Of a stretch of DNA of 64,000 bases, positions 43,546 to 55,300 are shown piece by piece (position 1 is the stretch's first letter; every line of letters starts with the position of its first letter). The DNA is from Burkholderia multivorans ATCC BAA-247. GTDB taxonomy: Bacteria > Pseudomonadota > Gammaproteobacteria > Burkholderiales > Burkholderiaceae. Location of the stretch: NCBI RefSeq assembly GCF_000959525.1, contig NZ_CP009831.1, positions 1,860,001-1,924,000 of the forward strand, in the 5' to 3' direction. The position numbers and the translations under genes were made by a program. Under the pieces are notes generated by a model. The model worked only from the letters and a program-made list of their open reading frames with translations. It did not search any database and was not told where the DNA came from.

Positions 43546-44099
43546 GACTGCCCTACTACACGATCGGTCATTCGAACCGTCCGCTCGACGAATTCATCGC
43601 GATGCTCGCCGACGCGGAGGTCGCGCTGCTCGTCGACGTCCGCAAGATGACGCGCTCGCGCGCGAACCCGCAGTTCAACGAGGCCACGCTGCCGGACGCA
43701 CTCGCCGATGCCGGCATCGCGTATGCGCACATCGCCGCGCTCGGTGGGCTGCGCGGCAAATCGCACGACGTGCCGGGCGACGTCAACGGCTTCTGGACCA
43801 ACGCCAGCTTTCATCGTTATGCGGATTACGCGCTGTCCGACACGTTCCGCACGGGCCTCGACGAACTGATCGCGCTCGGCCAGCGGCAACGCTGCTCGAT
43901 CATGTGCTCCGAAGCCGTGTGGTGGCGCTGTCACCGGCGCATCGTGTCCGACTATCTGATCGCGCACGGCGAGACGGTGCTGCACATCATGGCGCGCGGC
44001 CGCATCGAGCCGGCGCGGCTCACGGCGGGCGCCGACGTGCAGCCGGACGGCACGGTCGTCTACCCGCGCACCGAAGGCGCCGCGTCGTCGCAGGCGTAA
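43542..44099 (+). CDS. DUF488 family protein
   Basis: 185-aa protein with the DUF488 pattern: YYTIGHSNRPLDEFIAML at the start, LLVDVRKMTRSRANPQFNE, and the Cys/His cluster CSEAVWWRCHRRIVSDYL. The conserved Cys, Trp and His suggest an enzyme or nucleic-acid-binding role; none is proven to my knowledge. The start is a GTG overlapping the upstream stop (GTGA). Confidence 0.85.
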   Translation: MRLPYYTIGHSNRPLDEFIAMLADAEVALLVDVRKMTRSRANPQFNEATLPDALADAGIAYAHIAALGGLRGKSHDVPGDVNGFWTNASFHRYADYALSDTFRTGLDELIALGQRQRCSIMCSEAVWWRCHRRIVSDYLIAHGETVLHIMARGRIEPARLTAGADVQPDGTVVYPRTEGAASSQA

Positions 44100-44158
44100 C
44101 GCCGTGGCGTAGCCGCGCATGCCGCGAACGGCGGGCTTCACGGCCCGCACGCCCGCAC

Positions 44159-45331
44159 TCATCGCTCGCGCAGCGCCTCGGCCGCACGATTCAGCGGCTT
44201 GACCAGATACTCGAACACCGTCCGGCGCCCGGTGCGGATTTCCGCGGTCGCGACCATCCCTGGCAGGATCGGATGCCGCTTGCCGTCGCGCGTTTCCAGA
44301 TACGCGTGCTGCGTGAGCACGTAGACGCGGTAGTAGTACACGCGGCGATCGACCTGGTCCTCGATCGTATCGGGCGAGATCCGTTCGACCTTCGCCGGCA
44401 GCGAGCCGTAGATCGACGGCTCGAACGCCGTGATCTTCACGGTCGCTTCCTGGCCCGGATGAATGAAGGCAATGTCGCGCGGGCTCAGCCGCGCCTCGAT
44501 CAGCAATTGATCGTCGAGCGGCACGATCTCCATCAGCACGCCGCCCGGCTGCACGACGCCGCCGACCGTCGACACGCGAATGTCCTTCACGATGCCGCGC
44601 GCCGGCGAGCGGATCACCGTGCGCCGCAATTGGTCGGCCCGCCCTTCACGCACCTTCAGCAGCGGCTCGAGATCGGCCATCGTCTTCGAATAGTCGGCTT
44701 TCAGCGCGACGTAGTACTCGCTCTGCGTCGCCGCGAGCTTCGTCGAGAACTCGGCCGCCTTCTGCCGCAGCCGCAGCACCTCGACCTCGTTCGTCGCGCC
44801 GGTCTTCAGCAGCGGCAGCGCGATGCGCAGCTCCTCCTCCGCGAGACGCAGCTGCTCGCGCAGGTTCGCGACGTTTTCGCGAAACGCGCGCCGGTTCGCG
44901 ACGAACAGCTGCCGTTCGCGCTCGGTCACGGCCTTCTCGTTCGCCAGTTCGGCCGGAAACGCGACGCTCGGCAAATCGTTCATCTCCGCATGCAGCCGCG
45001 CAGCGCGACCCTGCAACGCGGTGATGCGCTCGAGCGTCTCCTCCATCGACGAACGCGCGAGCACCGGATCGAGCGTCGCGAGCGTCTGCCCCGCATCGAC
45101 GACGTCGCCCTCGCGCACGGCCAGTTCCGACAGAATGCCGCCTTCGAGGCTCTGGATGATCTGCCCTTTCGATGCGGGCGTCACCTTCCCTTCGCCGACC
45201 GCGACTTCGTCGAGCCCCGCAAACACCGACCAGACGAGAAATACGAATAGCGCCGCGACGATCAGCCACAGCACCGGGCGCGCATGCGCCGCTTCGCGCG
45301 CACCGCGCGCCGACCACGTGAAATCGCTCAT
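44159..45331 (-). CDS. Type I secretion membrane-fusion protein (HlyD family)
   Basis: 390-aa periplasmic adaptor linking the ABC exporter to the TolC-like channel. It has a short cytoplasmic start, one TM helix (about 20-42), a first lipoyl half (GKVTPASKGQIIQSLEGGIL), a long alpha-helical hairpin (about 95-230), the second lipoyl half (VIRSPARGIVKDIRVSTVGG) and a beta-barrel end. Its ATG overlaps the exporter stop by four bases. Last gene of the bap operon, in the position of bapD as I recall it. Confidence 0.9.
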   Translation of the reverse strand: MSDFTWSARGAREAAHARPVLWLIVAALFVFLVWSVFAGLDEVAVGEGKVTPASKGQIIQSLEGGILSELAVREGDVVDAGQTLATLDPVLARSSMEETLERITALQGRAARLHAEMNDLPSVAFPAELANEKAVTERERQLFVANRRAFRENVANLREQLRLAEEELRIALPLLKTGATNEVEVLRLRQKAAEFSTKLAATQSEYYVALKADYSKTMADLEPLLKVREGRADQLRRTVIRSPARGIVKDIRVSTVGGVVQPGGVLMEIVPLDDQLLIEARLSPRDIAFIHPGQEATVKITAFEPSIYGSLPAKVERISPDTIEDQVDRRVYYYRVYVLTQHAYLETRDGKRHPILPGMVATAEIRTGRRTVFEYLVKPLNRAAEALRER

Positions 45332-47556
45332 CGTGCCTCCTCCGCGATAGCAGGCGGCAGTGAACCGCCGTCGCCGGCCGCCGCGCGCGCAGCGGCCGCG
45401 CCCGATTGCGCGGCCGTCGCCGCATGGCCGCGCAGCGCCTGCAGCACTTCGTCCTTGGGACCGTCGCGCACGATGCGGCCGCCGTCGATCACGATGATGC
45501 GGTCGACGATCGACAGCACCGGATAGCGGTGCGTCGCGACGATCAGCGTCCGGTTGCCGAGCCACTGCCGCAGCCGCTCGACGATCGCGCGCTCCGTTGC
45601 ATCGTCGAGCGACGCGGTCGGCTCGTCGAGCAGCAGCACGTTCGGCGCGCGCAGGATCACGCGCGCGAGCATCAGCGCCTGCTTCTGGCCGCCCGACAGC
45701 CCGAGGCCGCTTTCGCGCAGCTTCAGGTCGAGGCCGTGCGGCTGCCGCAGCAGCAACTGATCCGCGCACGCGACCTTCATCGCGGCCAGGATCGCGTCGT
45801 CGGTCGCGAGCGGATTCGCGATCAGCAGGTTTTCGCGCAGCGTCCCGTAGAACAGGCTCGACTCCTGCAGCAGCATGCCGACGTCGCGCCGCACGTCGGC
45901 GACGTCGATCAGCGGCAGCGGCGTGTCGTTGAACAGGATGCGGCCCTGCACCGGCGTCGCGAGGCCGCCGAGCAGCCGCAGCAGCGTCGATTTGCCGGCG
46001 CCGACGCGGCCGAGGATCGCGATCCGCTCGCCCGGCTCGATCGACAGCTTCGGCACGTTCAGCACGGTCTTCTCCTGCGGATCGAAGCTGTACGCGACGT
46101 CCTCGAACCGATAGCGGCCGACGAGCGACGGCCGGTGATACGCATCGGCGGCCGGATCGTGATCGACCGGCAGCGCGAGCAAATTGTCGAGACCCTTCTT
46201 GCCGGCGCGCACGTTCTGGATTCGCGACAGCACGGCCGGAATCTGTCCGAGCGGCGCGATCGTGCGGCTCGTGAGAATCGAGCACGCGAGCACCGCACCG
46301 AACGACAGGCTCGAATCGAGAATGCCGTACACGCCCGCGATCAGCACGCCGACGTACGCGAGCTGCTGCACTGTCTGCGCCAGATTGACGAGCAGCCCGG
46401 CGATGCGGCGCTGTCGCAGGCCGACGTCCGCATTGACGCGGTTCGTGTGGTCCCAGAGCTGCCGGAAGCGCGGTTCGGCCTGCAATGCCTTGATGTCTTC
46501 CGCGCGATAGATCGACTCCATCAGGATGGCGTTGCGCATCGCCGATTCGGCAAGGCCCTGGTTCGACAGCTTCGCGAGCGGGATCTGCGCGAACACGCCC
46601 GGCAGGATCAGCAGCGGAATCGCCGCGAGCGGCACGAACGCGAGCGGGCCGCCGAGCATCCAGATGATGAACAGGAAGGTGACGACGAACGGGATGTCGA
46701 TCAGCACGCCCATCGTGCTCGACGTCAGCAGCTCGCGCAGCTGTTCGAGATCGCGCAGCTGCGCGACGAGCGTGCCGGGCGAGCGTGGCCGCGCGTCGTT
46801 ACGGATGTCGAGCACGCGCGCGAAGAACATCGCCGACAGCTTCAGGTCCGCCTGCTTGCCGAAGTGATCGGCGATCGACACGCGGGCGGTGCGCAGCACC
46901 AGCTCGAGGACGAGCGCGAGCGCGACGCCGGATGCCAGCACCCATAGCGTGTGCGTCGCGCGCGCCGGCACGACGCGGTCCCATACCTGCATCGCGAACA
47001 GCGACGTCGCGATCGCGAGCAGATTGCCGAACAGCGAACCGGCGCCGAGATCGAGCAACACTTTCCATTGGGCGGCGAACAGGTCGTGCAGCCACGTATC
47101 GGGCTTCGCGGACAGGTAGTCGTCGACACGCGCGTCGCGCATCGGAACGGACCGCTGCACGAGCAGCACGCGCGCGGCCCACGTCGGCGCCGGCGCGTTC
47201 ACGTCGATCGCGCGCTCGACCGGTTGCCCGTCGATCGCGAACTGCACGATCGCGCGCCCGGCCGCGATCGACACGATCACGCCGACGTGCACTTCGTCGA
47301 TCATGGCGAGCGCCGGCAGCATCGTCGACGTCAGCTTCGCGACCGGCAGCTCGACGAACTGCGCGGCCAGCCCGGCGGCTGCCGCGATGTCGACGATCGC
47401 GGTATCGGGCTCCGAACCGGCCGCCCACGCGGCCGTGCCGCGAACCTGTTCCGGCGATACGGTCAGCCCGAGATGACGGGCCGCAAACAACAGCGGGTCG
47501 ACCCAGCGCGCAAGGTCCACGCAGCTGTCGCGCGCGGGGCGAAACGCATCATTCAT
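45328..47556 (-). CDS. Type I secretion ABC exporter (HlyB/LapB type)
   Basis: 742-aa transporter that powers export of the adhesin. Residues 1-140 are a C39-like domain without an obvious catalytic Cys motif, so it docks rather than cleaves substrate. Six TM helices follow (about 165-450), then the ATPase with Walker A GRVGAGKST (about 516), signature LSGGQ (about 620), Walker B VLLLDEPTASLD (about 642) and the H-loop His in VATHRYP (about 674). The ATG has GGGAG upstream and overlaps the end of the TolC-like gene by eight bases. Confidence 0.92.
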   Translation of the reverse strand: MNDAFRPARDSCVDLARWVDPLLFAARHLGLTVSPEQVRGTAAWAAGSEPDTAIVDIAAAAGLAAQFVELPVAKLTSTMLPALAMIDEVHVGVIVSIAAGRAIVQFAIDGQPVERAIDVNAPAPTWAARVLLVQRSVPMRDARVDDYLSAKPDTWLHDLFAAQWKVLLDLGAGSLFGNLLAIATSLFAMQVWDRVVPARATHTLWVLASGVALALVLELVLRTARVSIADHFGKQADLKLSAMFFARVLDIRNDARPRSPGTLVAQLRDLEQLRELLTSSTMGVLIDIPFVVTFLFIIWMLGGPLAFVPLAAIPLLILPGVFAQIPLAKLSNQGLAESAMRNAILMESIYRAEDIKALQAEPRFRQLWDHTNRVNADVGLRQRRIAGLLVNLAQTVQQLAYVGVLIAGVYGILDSSLSFGAVLACSILTSRTIAPLGQIPAVLSRIQNVRAGKKGLDNLLALPVDHDPAADAYHRPSLVGRYRFEDVAYSFDPQEKTVLNVPKLSIEPGERIAILGRVGAGKSTLLRLLGGLATPVQGRILFNDTPLPLIDVADVRRDVGMLLQESSLFYGTLRENLLIANPLATDDAILAAMKVACADQLLLRQPHGLDLKLRESGLGLSGGQKQALMLARVILRAPNVLLLDEPTASLDDATERAIVERLRQWLGNRTLIVATHRYPVLSIVDRIIVIDGGRIVRDGPKDEVLQALRGHAATAAQSGAAAARAAAGDGGSLPPAIAEEAR

Positions 47557-49243
47557 GACGGCTCCCTTCTTGTTCACGCAGCAGTTCGACGAACTTGCCG
47601 ACCGCGACGTATGCCTTCACGCGCGCGATCGAGCCGTCGGCAAGCGCATTGATCCACTCGACCTCCGATTCGAAGATGTCGCGTTCCGGATTCACGACGT
47701 CGGTCAGCGTGCGCTTGTTCAGGATGTATTCCTGCCAGTACAGGTCGCGCGAGGCGCGCGACAGCGCGATCACCTTCTCGTAGCTCGCGCGGCGCGCAGC
47801 CGCGCCCGACACTTCGATCTGCGCGGCCTTCAGCGCGCTGCGTGTGACGAGCCGCTGGTTCTCGAGGCTCTCGCGACTCGCGCGCAACTCCGCTTCGGCT
47901 GCCGCGATCTGATGCTTCGCGAGGCCGCCGAGCGAGTAGTTGCCGCTCACCGCGAGCCCGATCCACGTGTCGTTGCTCGCGTTCGGGCGGCCGCTCGAAA
48001 TCGCGCGGCTCGCGCCGATGCCGATCGACGGAAAGCGCTCCGCTTCCGCGAGCCGCACACGCGCGTCGGCCGCGTCGACTGCCGCTTCCGCCGCGAGCAC
48101 CGACGGCGTGTGCTCGACGTTGCCGCCGATGCTGCCGAGCCCGCCGACGAAACCGACCGTCCCGCCGAGACCCGCGACGCGGCGCGGGCGCGCGCCGATC
48201 AGCTCGGTCAGCTTCGCGGCCGCGACGTCGAAGCGCGTGTGCGCCTTCAGCACTTCGGCCTGTGCGTGCAGGATCGCGAGTTCGACGAGATTGCGGTCCG
48301 ACGACACCGACAGGCCCGCGCGCACGCGATCGAGAATCTTCGCGCGCGTTTCGGTCAGCGCGGCGACCTGACGTTGTGCGGCCGCGATCACGTCCTGGCT
48401 CGCGGCGAGCTCGATGAACGTCGACGCCGTCTGATACGCGACCGTCTCGATCGTGTCCGCGAGCTGGAAGCGGCGCTGGCTCAGCGTCGAGTCGGCCGCG
48501 GAGATCCGGCTCGACGTGCGGCCGAAGTCGTACAGCAGTTGCGATACGCCGATCGACGCGCGCGTGCCGGTGCGATTGCCGTTGCTGCCGAAGCTGCCGC
48601 CGTAGCCGGGACGCACGCCGTAGTCGATCTTCGGATACCACGCGGCCTTCGCGACTTCGACTTCGGAAGTACTCTGCGCGACTTCCGCGTTCGCGCGGCC
48701 GATATCCGGATGGCGTGCAATCGCAATGCCGACCGCATCGCGCAGCGACAGATCGTCGAGCGCGATGCGCAGCGTGTCGTCCGACGCGCCGGCGGCGTCC
48801 GCGACGGGCGGCGTGTCGATGGGCGCATCGAGGGCGCCGTCGATTGGATCCGGATCGGGCGTGATCGTCGTCACGCCGTCGCGCGACGGTCGTACGGGCG
48901 GCAGCTCGTCGGACGACGCAAACGCACGCGACAGGTTCGACAGCACGATGCGCCGCATCGGGTCGGCCGGCATCGCGCGCGGCAACGGCGGCGCATCGAA
49001 ACGGTGCGGCGCGGCGGGCGGCAACGCGCTCGGCAGCGGCACGACCGACGCATTCGATCGTGCGGCCGTGGTAGCCGCGACGGAAAGTCCGCCGGCGGAC
49101 AGCGGCGGCGACGCCGACACGGCGGGCGCGATGCCGAGCCAGGCAGCGGCGAACAACAGGTGGCCTGAAAGCGAAACGGTGTGGGCCGCGCGCTCGGCGC
49201 GGCACCGGACGAATCTGAAACGAGCGGTTGTCTTGTGCATCAT
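47549..49243 (-). CDS. TolC-family outer-membrane channel of the type I system
   Basis: 564-aa outer-membrane factor. A basic leader and hydrophobic signal (LSGHLLFAAAWLGIAPAVSA) are followed by an unusually long Pro/Ala-rich linker (about 45-155). Two TolC repeats come next, with LRDAVGIAIARHPDIGRANA, SIGVSQLLYDFGRTSSRISA and the C-terminal EYILNKRTLTDVVNPERDIF. It lies between the adhesin and the ABC exporter. The linker has no match I recognise and may be specific to this operon. Confidence 0.9.
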   Translation of the reverse strand: MMHKTTARFRFVRCRAERAAHTVSLSGHLLFAAAWLGIAPAVSASPPLSAGGLSVAATTAARSNASVVPLPSALPPAAPHRFDAPPLPRAMPADPMRRIVLSNLSRAFASSDELPPVRPSRDGVTTITPDPDPIDGALDAPIDTPPVADAAGASDDTLRIALDDLSLRDAVGIAIARHPDIGRANAEVAQSTSEVEVAKAAWYPKIDYGVRPGYGGSFGSNGNRTGTRASIGVSQLLYDFGRTSSRISAADSTLSQRRFQLADTIETVAYQTASTFIELAASQDVIAAAQRQVAALTETRAKILDRVRAGLSVSSDRNLVELAILHAQAEVLKAHTRFDVAAAKLTELIGARPRRVAGLGGTVGFVGGLGSIGGNVEHTPSVLAAEAAVDAADARVRLAEAERFPSIGIGASRAISSGRPNASNDTWIGLAVSGNYSLGGLAKHQIAAAEAELRASRESLENQRLVTRSALKAAQIEVSGAAARRASYEKVIALSRASRDLYWQEYILNKRTLTDVVNPERDIFESEVEWINALADGSIARVKAYVAVGKFVELLREQEGSRHE

Positions 49244-49347
49244 CAGGACGCCGACGGCGTACCATTCGGCGAATCAGGTTCCCGCGTCATGCCGGGACGA
49301 TCGATTGCCGGACGCACGCGCTTCGACGGCGAGCGCGCGCGTCCGGT

Positions 49348-49371
49348 CGGGGAGGCAGGCCGGCCTCCCCG
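49348..49371 (-). terminator. Hairpin between bapA and its secretion genes
   Basis: A perfect 9-bp stem (CGGGGAGGC and its complement) with a 6-nt loop begins 11 bp after the bapA stop and about 105 bp before the TolC-like gene. There is no T-run. It may be a partial terminator or an RNA-stabilising stem that makes more adhesin than secretion apparatus. Confidence 0.45.
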
Positions 49372-49381
49372 GGCGTGACGG

Positions 49382-52300
49382 TCAGACGATGATCTGATGG
49401 TTCGCGAGCAGGGTCTCCAGGTTGGTCGTCACGTTGTTCAGCGTGACGAGCGTTTCGGAACCGAACGCGGTGCCGGCACCGTCGCGGTCGATGCTGATCA
49501 CCGTATCCGAGCCGACGTTGGTCACGTTCAGGTACTGGCCGATCGTGTCGCCCGAGTCGATCGTCGGGACGCCGTCGACGTAGTGCGCGGGGCCGTCGGC
49601 ATCCGCGGTGTAGCCGACGAGCAGCTTCGACAGGTCGATCTTGTCGCCGCCGGTGTCGGACGGGCCGCTCGCGAGCTGGAAGTCGGTGATCGCGTCGTGA
49701 CCGTTCCCGCCCGTGTTGTCTGCCGGCGTGACGACCTCCCACAGGAACACGTCGGTGCCGGCACCGCCCGTCAGCGTGTCGTCGCCGGCGCCGCCGATCA
49801 GGATGTCGTTGCCGTTTCCGCCGTTCAGCGTGTCGTTGCCCGCGCCGCCGCGCAGCAGATCGTTGCCGTCGCCGCCGTTCAGCACGTCGTCTCCGTTGTA
49901 GCCGTACAGACGATCGTTGCCCGACGTGCCGTTGACCGTGTCGCCGTTCTGCGTGCCTTCGACGATCGACGTCGACTGCGACGAGCCGAGCAGGTTCGCG
50001 TTCAGCAACTGGCCGGCCGTCGCCGAGGCGGACAGTCCCGTCTTGTCGGTCGCGGAGATCGTCACGCTGTCGAGCGCGCTGATGCTGATCGCGCCGCCCG
50101 TCAACGTGATCGAGCCGAGAAACTCGTTGAGCTTCAGGTTGTCGATCGCGCCGCCGTCCGCCGCGGTGATCGTCATGTCCGACGACGGTCCGATCACGCC
50201 GAGGATCCCGTTGTTGTTCACGACGTTGAAGCTCAGCCCGAGCTCGTTCGCGAGTGCCTGGTTCGCGCCGAAATGCAGCGCGCCGAGCCCGAGCAGCCCG
50301 CCGTAGTGCAGCGTGACGTGATCGATGTTGTTGTTGTAGTCGGATGCGCCGAACGCCTGCTGCGTACCCAGGTCGATCAGGTCCAGCAGGTTCGCGCCGA
50401 CGATCCCGAGCAGGTTGCCGGATGCTTGCGCAGAGACGACCGGCGCGACGTTCGGATCGATCGTGAACGTCTGCTGCGACGAGCCGCCGATATTGCCGGC
50501 CGCGTCGACGACACGCACCGTCGCCGTATAGTCCGCCGCCGCAAGGACGCCGTCCGTGTACCACGTCCAGTTCGTGCCGTTAACGGTCGCCGCGCTCCAG
50601 TGTGCGCCGCCGTCGAGACTGACCTGCACGACTTCGCCCGCACCGAGCGCGCCGCTCAGCGTGCCGCCGAGAATCGGCGTCGTATCGCCCGTGACCCAGT
50701 CGTTCGGTGCGCCGGTGTTGTCGGTGAGCGTCGTGAGCGTTGCCGTCGCGGTCGGCGCGACCGTGTCGACGTTGATCGAGAACGCCGCGCTCGGCGTGCT
50801 GACGTTGCCGGACGCGTCGGTCGCGGTGACGGTCAGCGCGTGCGCGCCGTCCGAAAGACCGGTGGTCGGCGTGAAGGTCCAGTTGCCCGATGCGTCGGCC
50901 GTCGTCGTGCCGAGCAGCGTCGTACCGTCGTAGACGTTGATCGTGCTGCCGCCTTCGGCCGTGCCCGTGAGCGTCGGCTTCGTATCGTCGGTCGATGCGC
51001 CGTTTGTCAGTGCGCCGACGATCGAACCGACGTCGTCGGTCACGCTCGCGATAACGGGTGCCGCAGGGGCCGTGGCATCGCCGGTCACGGTCACAGTTGC
51101 GGACGGGCTCGTGTTGCCGGCTGGGTCGCTCGCCGTTACGCCGATCTGCGTGCCGATGGGCAGCGGTGTCGTGGGCGTGTAGGTCCATGCGCCGCTCGGG
51201 TCGGCTGTGACCGTTGCGTCCGGCGTGCCGTCGCCGTTCGTGTCGATCTCGATCGTCGCGCCTGCTTCGGCCGTGCCGGACAGAGAGGTGCCGTCCGTCG
51301 GGTTCACGGTCGGGGTCGACGGAGCGGTCGTGTCGACCGTCAGATCGAATGCTGCGCTCGGCACACTCACGTTGCCCGATGCGTCGGTCGCCGTCACCGT
51401 AATCGCGTGTGCGCCTTCACCGAGACCCGCCGCCGGCGTGAACGTCCAGTTCCCCGACGCATCGGCCGTCGTCGTGCCGAGCAGCGTCGTACCGTCGTAG
51501 ACGTTGATCGTGCTGCCCGCTTCGGCCGTACCGCTCAACGTCGGCGTCGTGTCATCCGTGCTACCACCGGAAACGATTGCGCCAAGAACCGAACCAACGT
51601 CGTCAGTCACGCTAGCAATGATCGGCGCCACCGGCGCAGTGACATCACCGGTCACCGTCACCGATGCAGACGGGCTCGTGTTGCCCGCGGCATCGCTTGC
51701 CGTTACGCTGATTTGCGTGCCGACAGGCAGCGGTGCCGAGGGCGTGTACGTCCATGCGCCGGTCGGATCAGCCGTCACCGTCGCATCCGGTGTGCCGTCG
51801 CCATTCGTGTCGATCTGGATTGTTGCGCCTGCTTCGGCGGTGCCCGACAGAGACGTGCCGTCCGTCGGATTCACTGTCGGCGCCGAAGGTGCGGTCGTAT
51901 CCACCGTCAGATCGAATGCCGCGCTCGGCGTGCTCACGTTGCCCGACGAATCCGTTGCCGTGACCGTCAGGCTGTGTGCGCCTTCGCCCAATGCAGTCGC
52001 CGGCGTAAAGGTCCAGTTGCCGGATGCATCGGCCGTTGTCGTGCCGAGCAACGTCGTACCGTCGAATACGTTGATCGTGCTGCCCGCTTCCGCCGTACCG
52101 CTCAACGTCGGCGTCGTGTCGTCGGTGCTGCCGCCGGAAACGATTGCGCCCGTGACTGAGCCAACGTCGTCGGTTACACCCGCAATAACCGGCGCTGCCG
52201 GCGCCGTGACATCGCCAGTCACTGTCACCGATGTAGGCAGACTCGTGTTGCCGGCAGCATCGCTGGCGGTCACGGTGATTTGCGTACCAACCGGCAACGG

Positions 52301-55300
52301 CGTCGAAGGCGTATACGTCCACGTGCCACTCGCATCGGCCGTGACGGTCGCATCCGGCGTGCCGTCGCCATTCGTGTCGATCTGGATCGTTGCGCCGGCT
52401 TCGGCCGCACCGGACAGCGACGTCCCATCCGTCGCGTTCACCGCCGGCGCAGCCGGTGCCGTCGTATCCACCGTCAGATCGAACGCGGTACTCGGCGTGC
52501 TCACGTTGCCCGACGAATCCGTTGCCGTGACCGTCAAGCTATGTGCACCTTCGCCCAATGCACTCGCGGGCGTGAAGCTCCAGCTGCCCGATGCATCGGC
52601 CGTCGTCGTGCCGAGCAACGTCGTACCGTCGTAAACACTGATCGTGCTACCCGCCTCTGCGGTACCCGTGAGCGTCGGCGTCGTATCGTCGGTGCTGCTA
52701 CCGGAAACGATTGCGCCCGTGACCGAACCAACATCGTCGGCCACACCAGCAATAACGGGCGCAGCAGGCGCCGTCACATCGCCCGTCACCGTCACCGATG
52801 CAGACGGGCTCGTGTTGCCCGCTGCGTCGGTGGCCGTCACACTGATTTGCGTGCCGATGGGCAGCGGCGTCGAGGGGGTGTACGTCCATGCGCCGGTCGG
52901 ATCGGCTGTAACCGTTGCGTCCGGCGTGCCGTCGCCGTTCGTGTCGATCTGGATCGTCGCGCCTGCTTCGGCCGTGCCGGACAGAGAAGTGCCATCCGTC
53001 GGATTCGCCGTCGGCGCCGAAGGTGCGGTCGTATCAACCGTCAGATCGAATGCCGCGCTCGGCGTGCTCACGTTGCCCGACGAATCCGTTGCCGTGACCG
53101 TCAGGCTATGTGCGCCTTCGCCCAATGCAGTCGCCGGCGTGAAGCTCCAGTTGCCCGATGCATCAGCCGTCGTCGTGCCCAGCAACGTCGTGCCGTCGTA
53201 AACGCTGATCGTGCTACCCGCCTCTGCGGTACCCGTGAGCGTCGGCGTCGTATCGTCGGTGCTGCCACCGGAAACGATTGCGCCGAGGACCGAACCAACG
53301 TCGTCTGTCACACCAGTAATAACCGGCGCAGCAGGCGCCGTAACATCGCCGGTCACCGTCACAGTTGCAGACGGGCTCGTGTTGCCGGCTGCGTCAGTGG
53401 CCGTCACCCCGATTTGCGTGCCGACAGGCAACGGCGTCGAAGGCGTGTACGTCCATGCACCGCTCGGGTCGGCCGTCACCGTTGCGTCCGGCGTGCCGTC
53501 ACCATTCGTGTCGATCTGGATCGTCGCGCCTGCTTCCGCCGTACCAGACAGAGAAGTGCCATCCGTCGGGTTCACCGTCGGCACAGCCGGCGCGGTCGTA
53601 TCGACCGTCAGATCGAACGCCGCACTCGGCGTGCTCACGTTGCCCGAAGAATCCGTTGCCGTGACCGTCAAGCTATGTGCACCTTCGCCCAATGCAGTCG
53701 CCGGCGTAAAGGTCCAGCTGCCCGATGCATCGGCCGTCGTCGTGCCGAGCAGCGTCGTACCGTCGTAGACGTCGATTGTGCTGCCCGCTTCGGCCGTACC
53801 GCTCAACGTCGGCGTCGTGTCATCCGTGCTACCACCGGAAACGATTGCGCCAAGAACCGAACCAACGTCGTCGGTCACGCTAGCAATGATCGGCGCCACC
53901 GGCGCAGTGACATCACCGGTCACCGTCACCGATGCAGACGGGCTCGTGTTGCCCGCCGCATCGCTTGCCGTTACGCCGATTTGCGTGCCGACAGGCAGCG
54001 GTGCCGAGGGCGTGTACGTCCATGCGCCGGTCGGATCAGCCGTCACCGTCGCATCCGGTGTGCCGTCGCCATTCGTGTCGATCTGGATCGTCGCGCCGGC
54101 TTCAGCCGTGCCCGACAGAGAGGTCCCGTCCGTCGGGTTCACTGTCGGAGCCGAAGGCGCAGTCGTATCCACCGTCAGATCGAATGTCGCACTCGGCGTG
54201 CTCACGTTGCCCGACGAATCCGTTGCCGTGACCGTCAAGCTGTGTGCGCCTTCGCCCAATGCACTCGCCGGCGTGAAGCTCCAGTTGCCCGATGCATCGG
54301 CCGTTGTCGTACCGATCAGCGTCGTACCGTCATAGACGTTGATCGTGCTGCCCGCTTCAGCCGTACCGCTCAACGTCGGCGTCGTATCGTCGGTGCTGCT
54401 GCCGGAAACGATTGCGCCAAGGACCGAACCAACGTCGTCCGTCACGCCCGCAACAACTGGCGCTGCCGGTGCCGTGACATCGCCGGTCACCGTCACAGTT
54501 GCAGACGGGCTCGTGTTGCCGGCTGGGTCGCTTGCCGTCACGCCGATTTGCGTGCCAATGGGCAGCGGTGTCGCGGGCGTGTAGGTCCATGCGCCGGTCG
54601 GATCGGCCGTTACCGTTGCATCCGCTGTGCCGTCGCCGTTCGTGTCGATCTGGATCGTCGCGCCGGCTTCAGCCGTGCCCGACAGAGAGGTCCCGTCCGT
54701 CGGGTTCACTGTCGGAGCCGAAGGCGCAGTCGTATCCACTGTCAGATCGAATGCCGCGCTCGGCACACTGACGTTCCCCGACGAATCCGTTGCCGTGACT
54801 GTCAGGCTATGTGCACCTTCGCCCAATGCGCTCGCCGGCGTGAAGCTCCAGTTGCCCGATGCGTCGGCCGTCGTCGAGCCGAGCAGCGTCGTACCGTCGT
54901 AGACGTTGATCGTGCTCCCCGCTTCGACCGTACCGCTCAAGGTCGGCGTCGTGTCATCCGTGCTACCACCCGAAACGATTGCGCCCGTGACTGAGCCAAC
55001 GTCGTCGGTTACACCCGCAATAACCGGCGCTGCCGGCGCCGTGACATCGCCAGTCACTGTCACCGATGTAGGCAGACTCGTGTTACCGGCAGCATCGCTG
55101 GCGGTCACGGTGATTTGCGTACCAACCGGCAACGGCGTCGAAGGCGTATACGTCCACGTGCCACTCGCATCGGCCGTGACGGTCGCATCCGGCGTGCCGT
55201 CGCCATTCGTGTCGATCTGGATCGTTGCGCCGGCTTCGGCCGCACCGGACAGCGACGTCCCATCCGTCGCGTTCACCGCTGGCGCAGCCGGTGCCGTCGT

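Noticed and set aside
52280-54994. Very long plus-strand frames (about 900 codons) antisense to bapA
   Set aside because: They exist because the repeat length, 567 bp, is a multiple of three and codon bias removes stops; the translation is repetitive Arg/Thr/Ala-rich and has no start signal.
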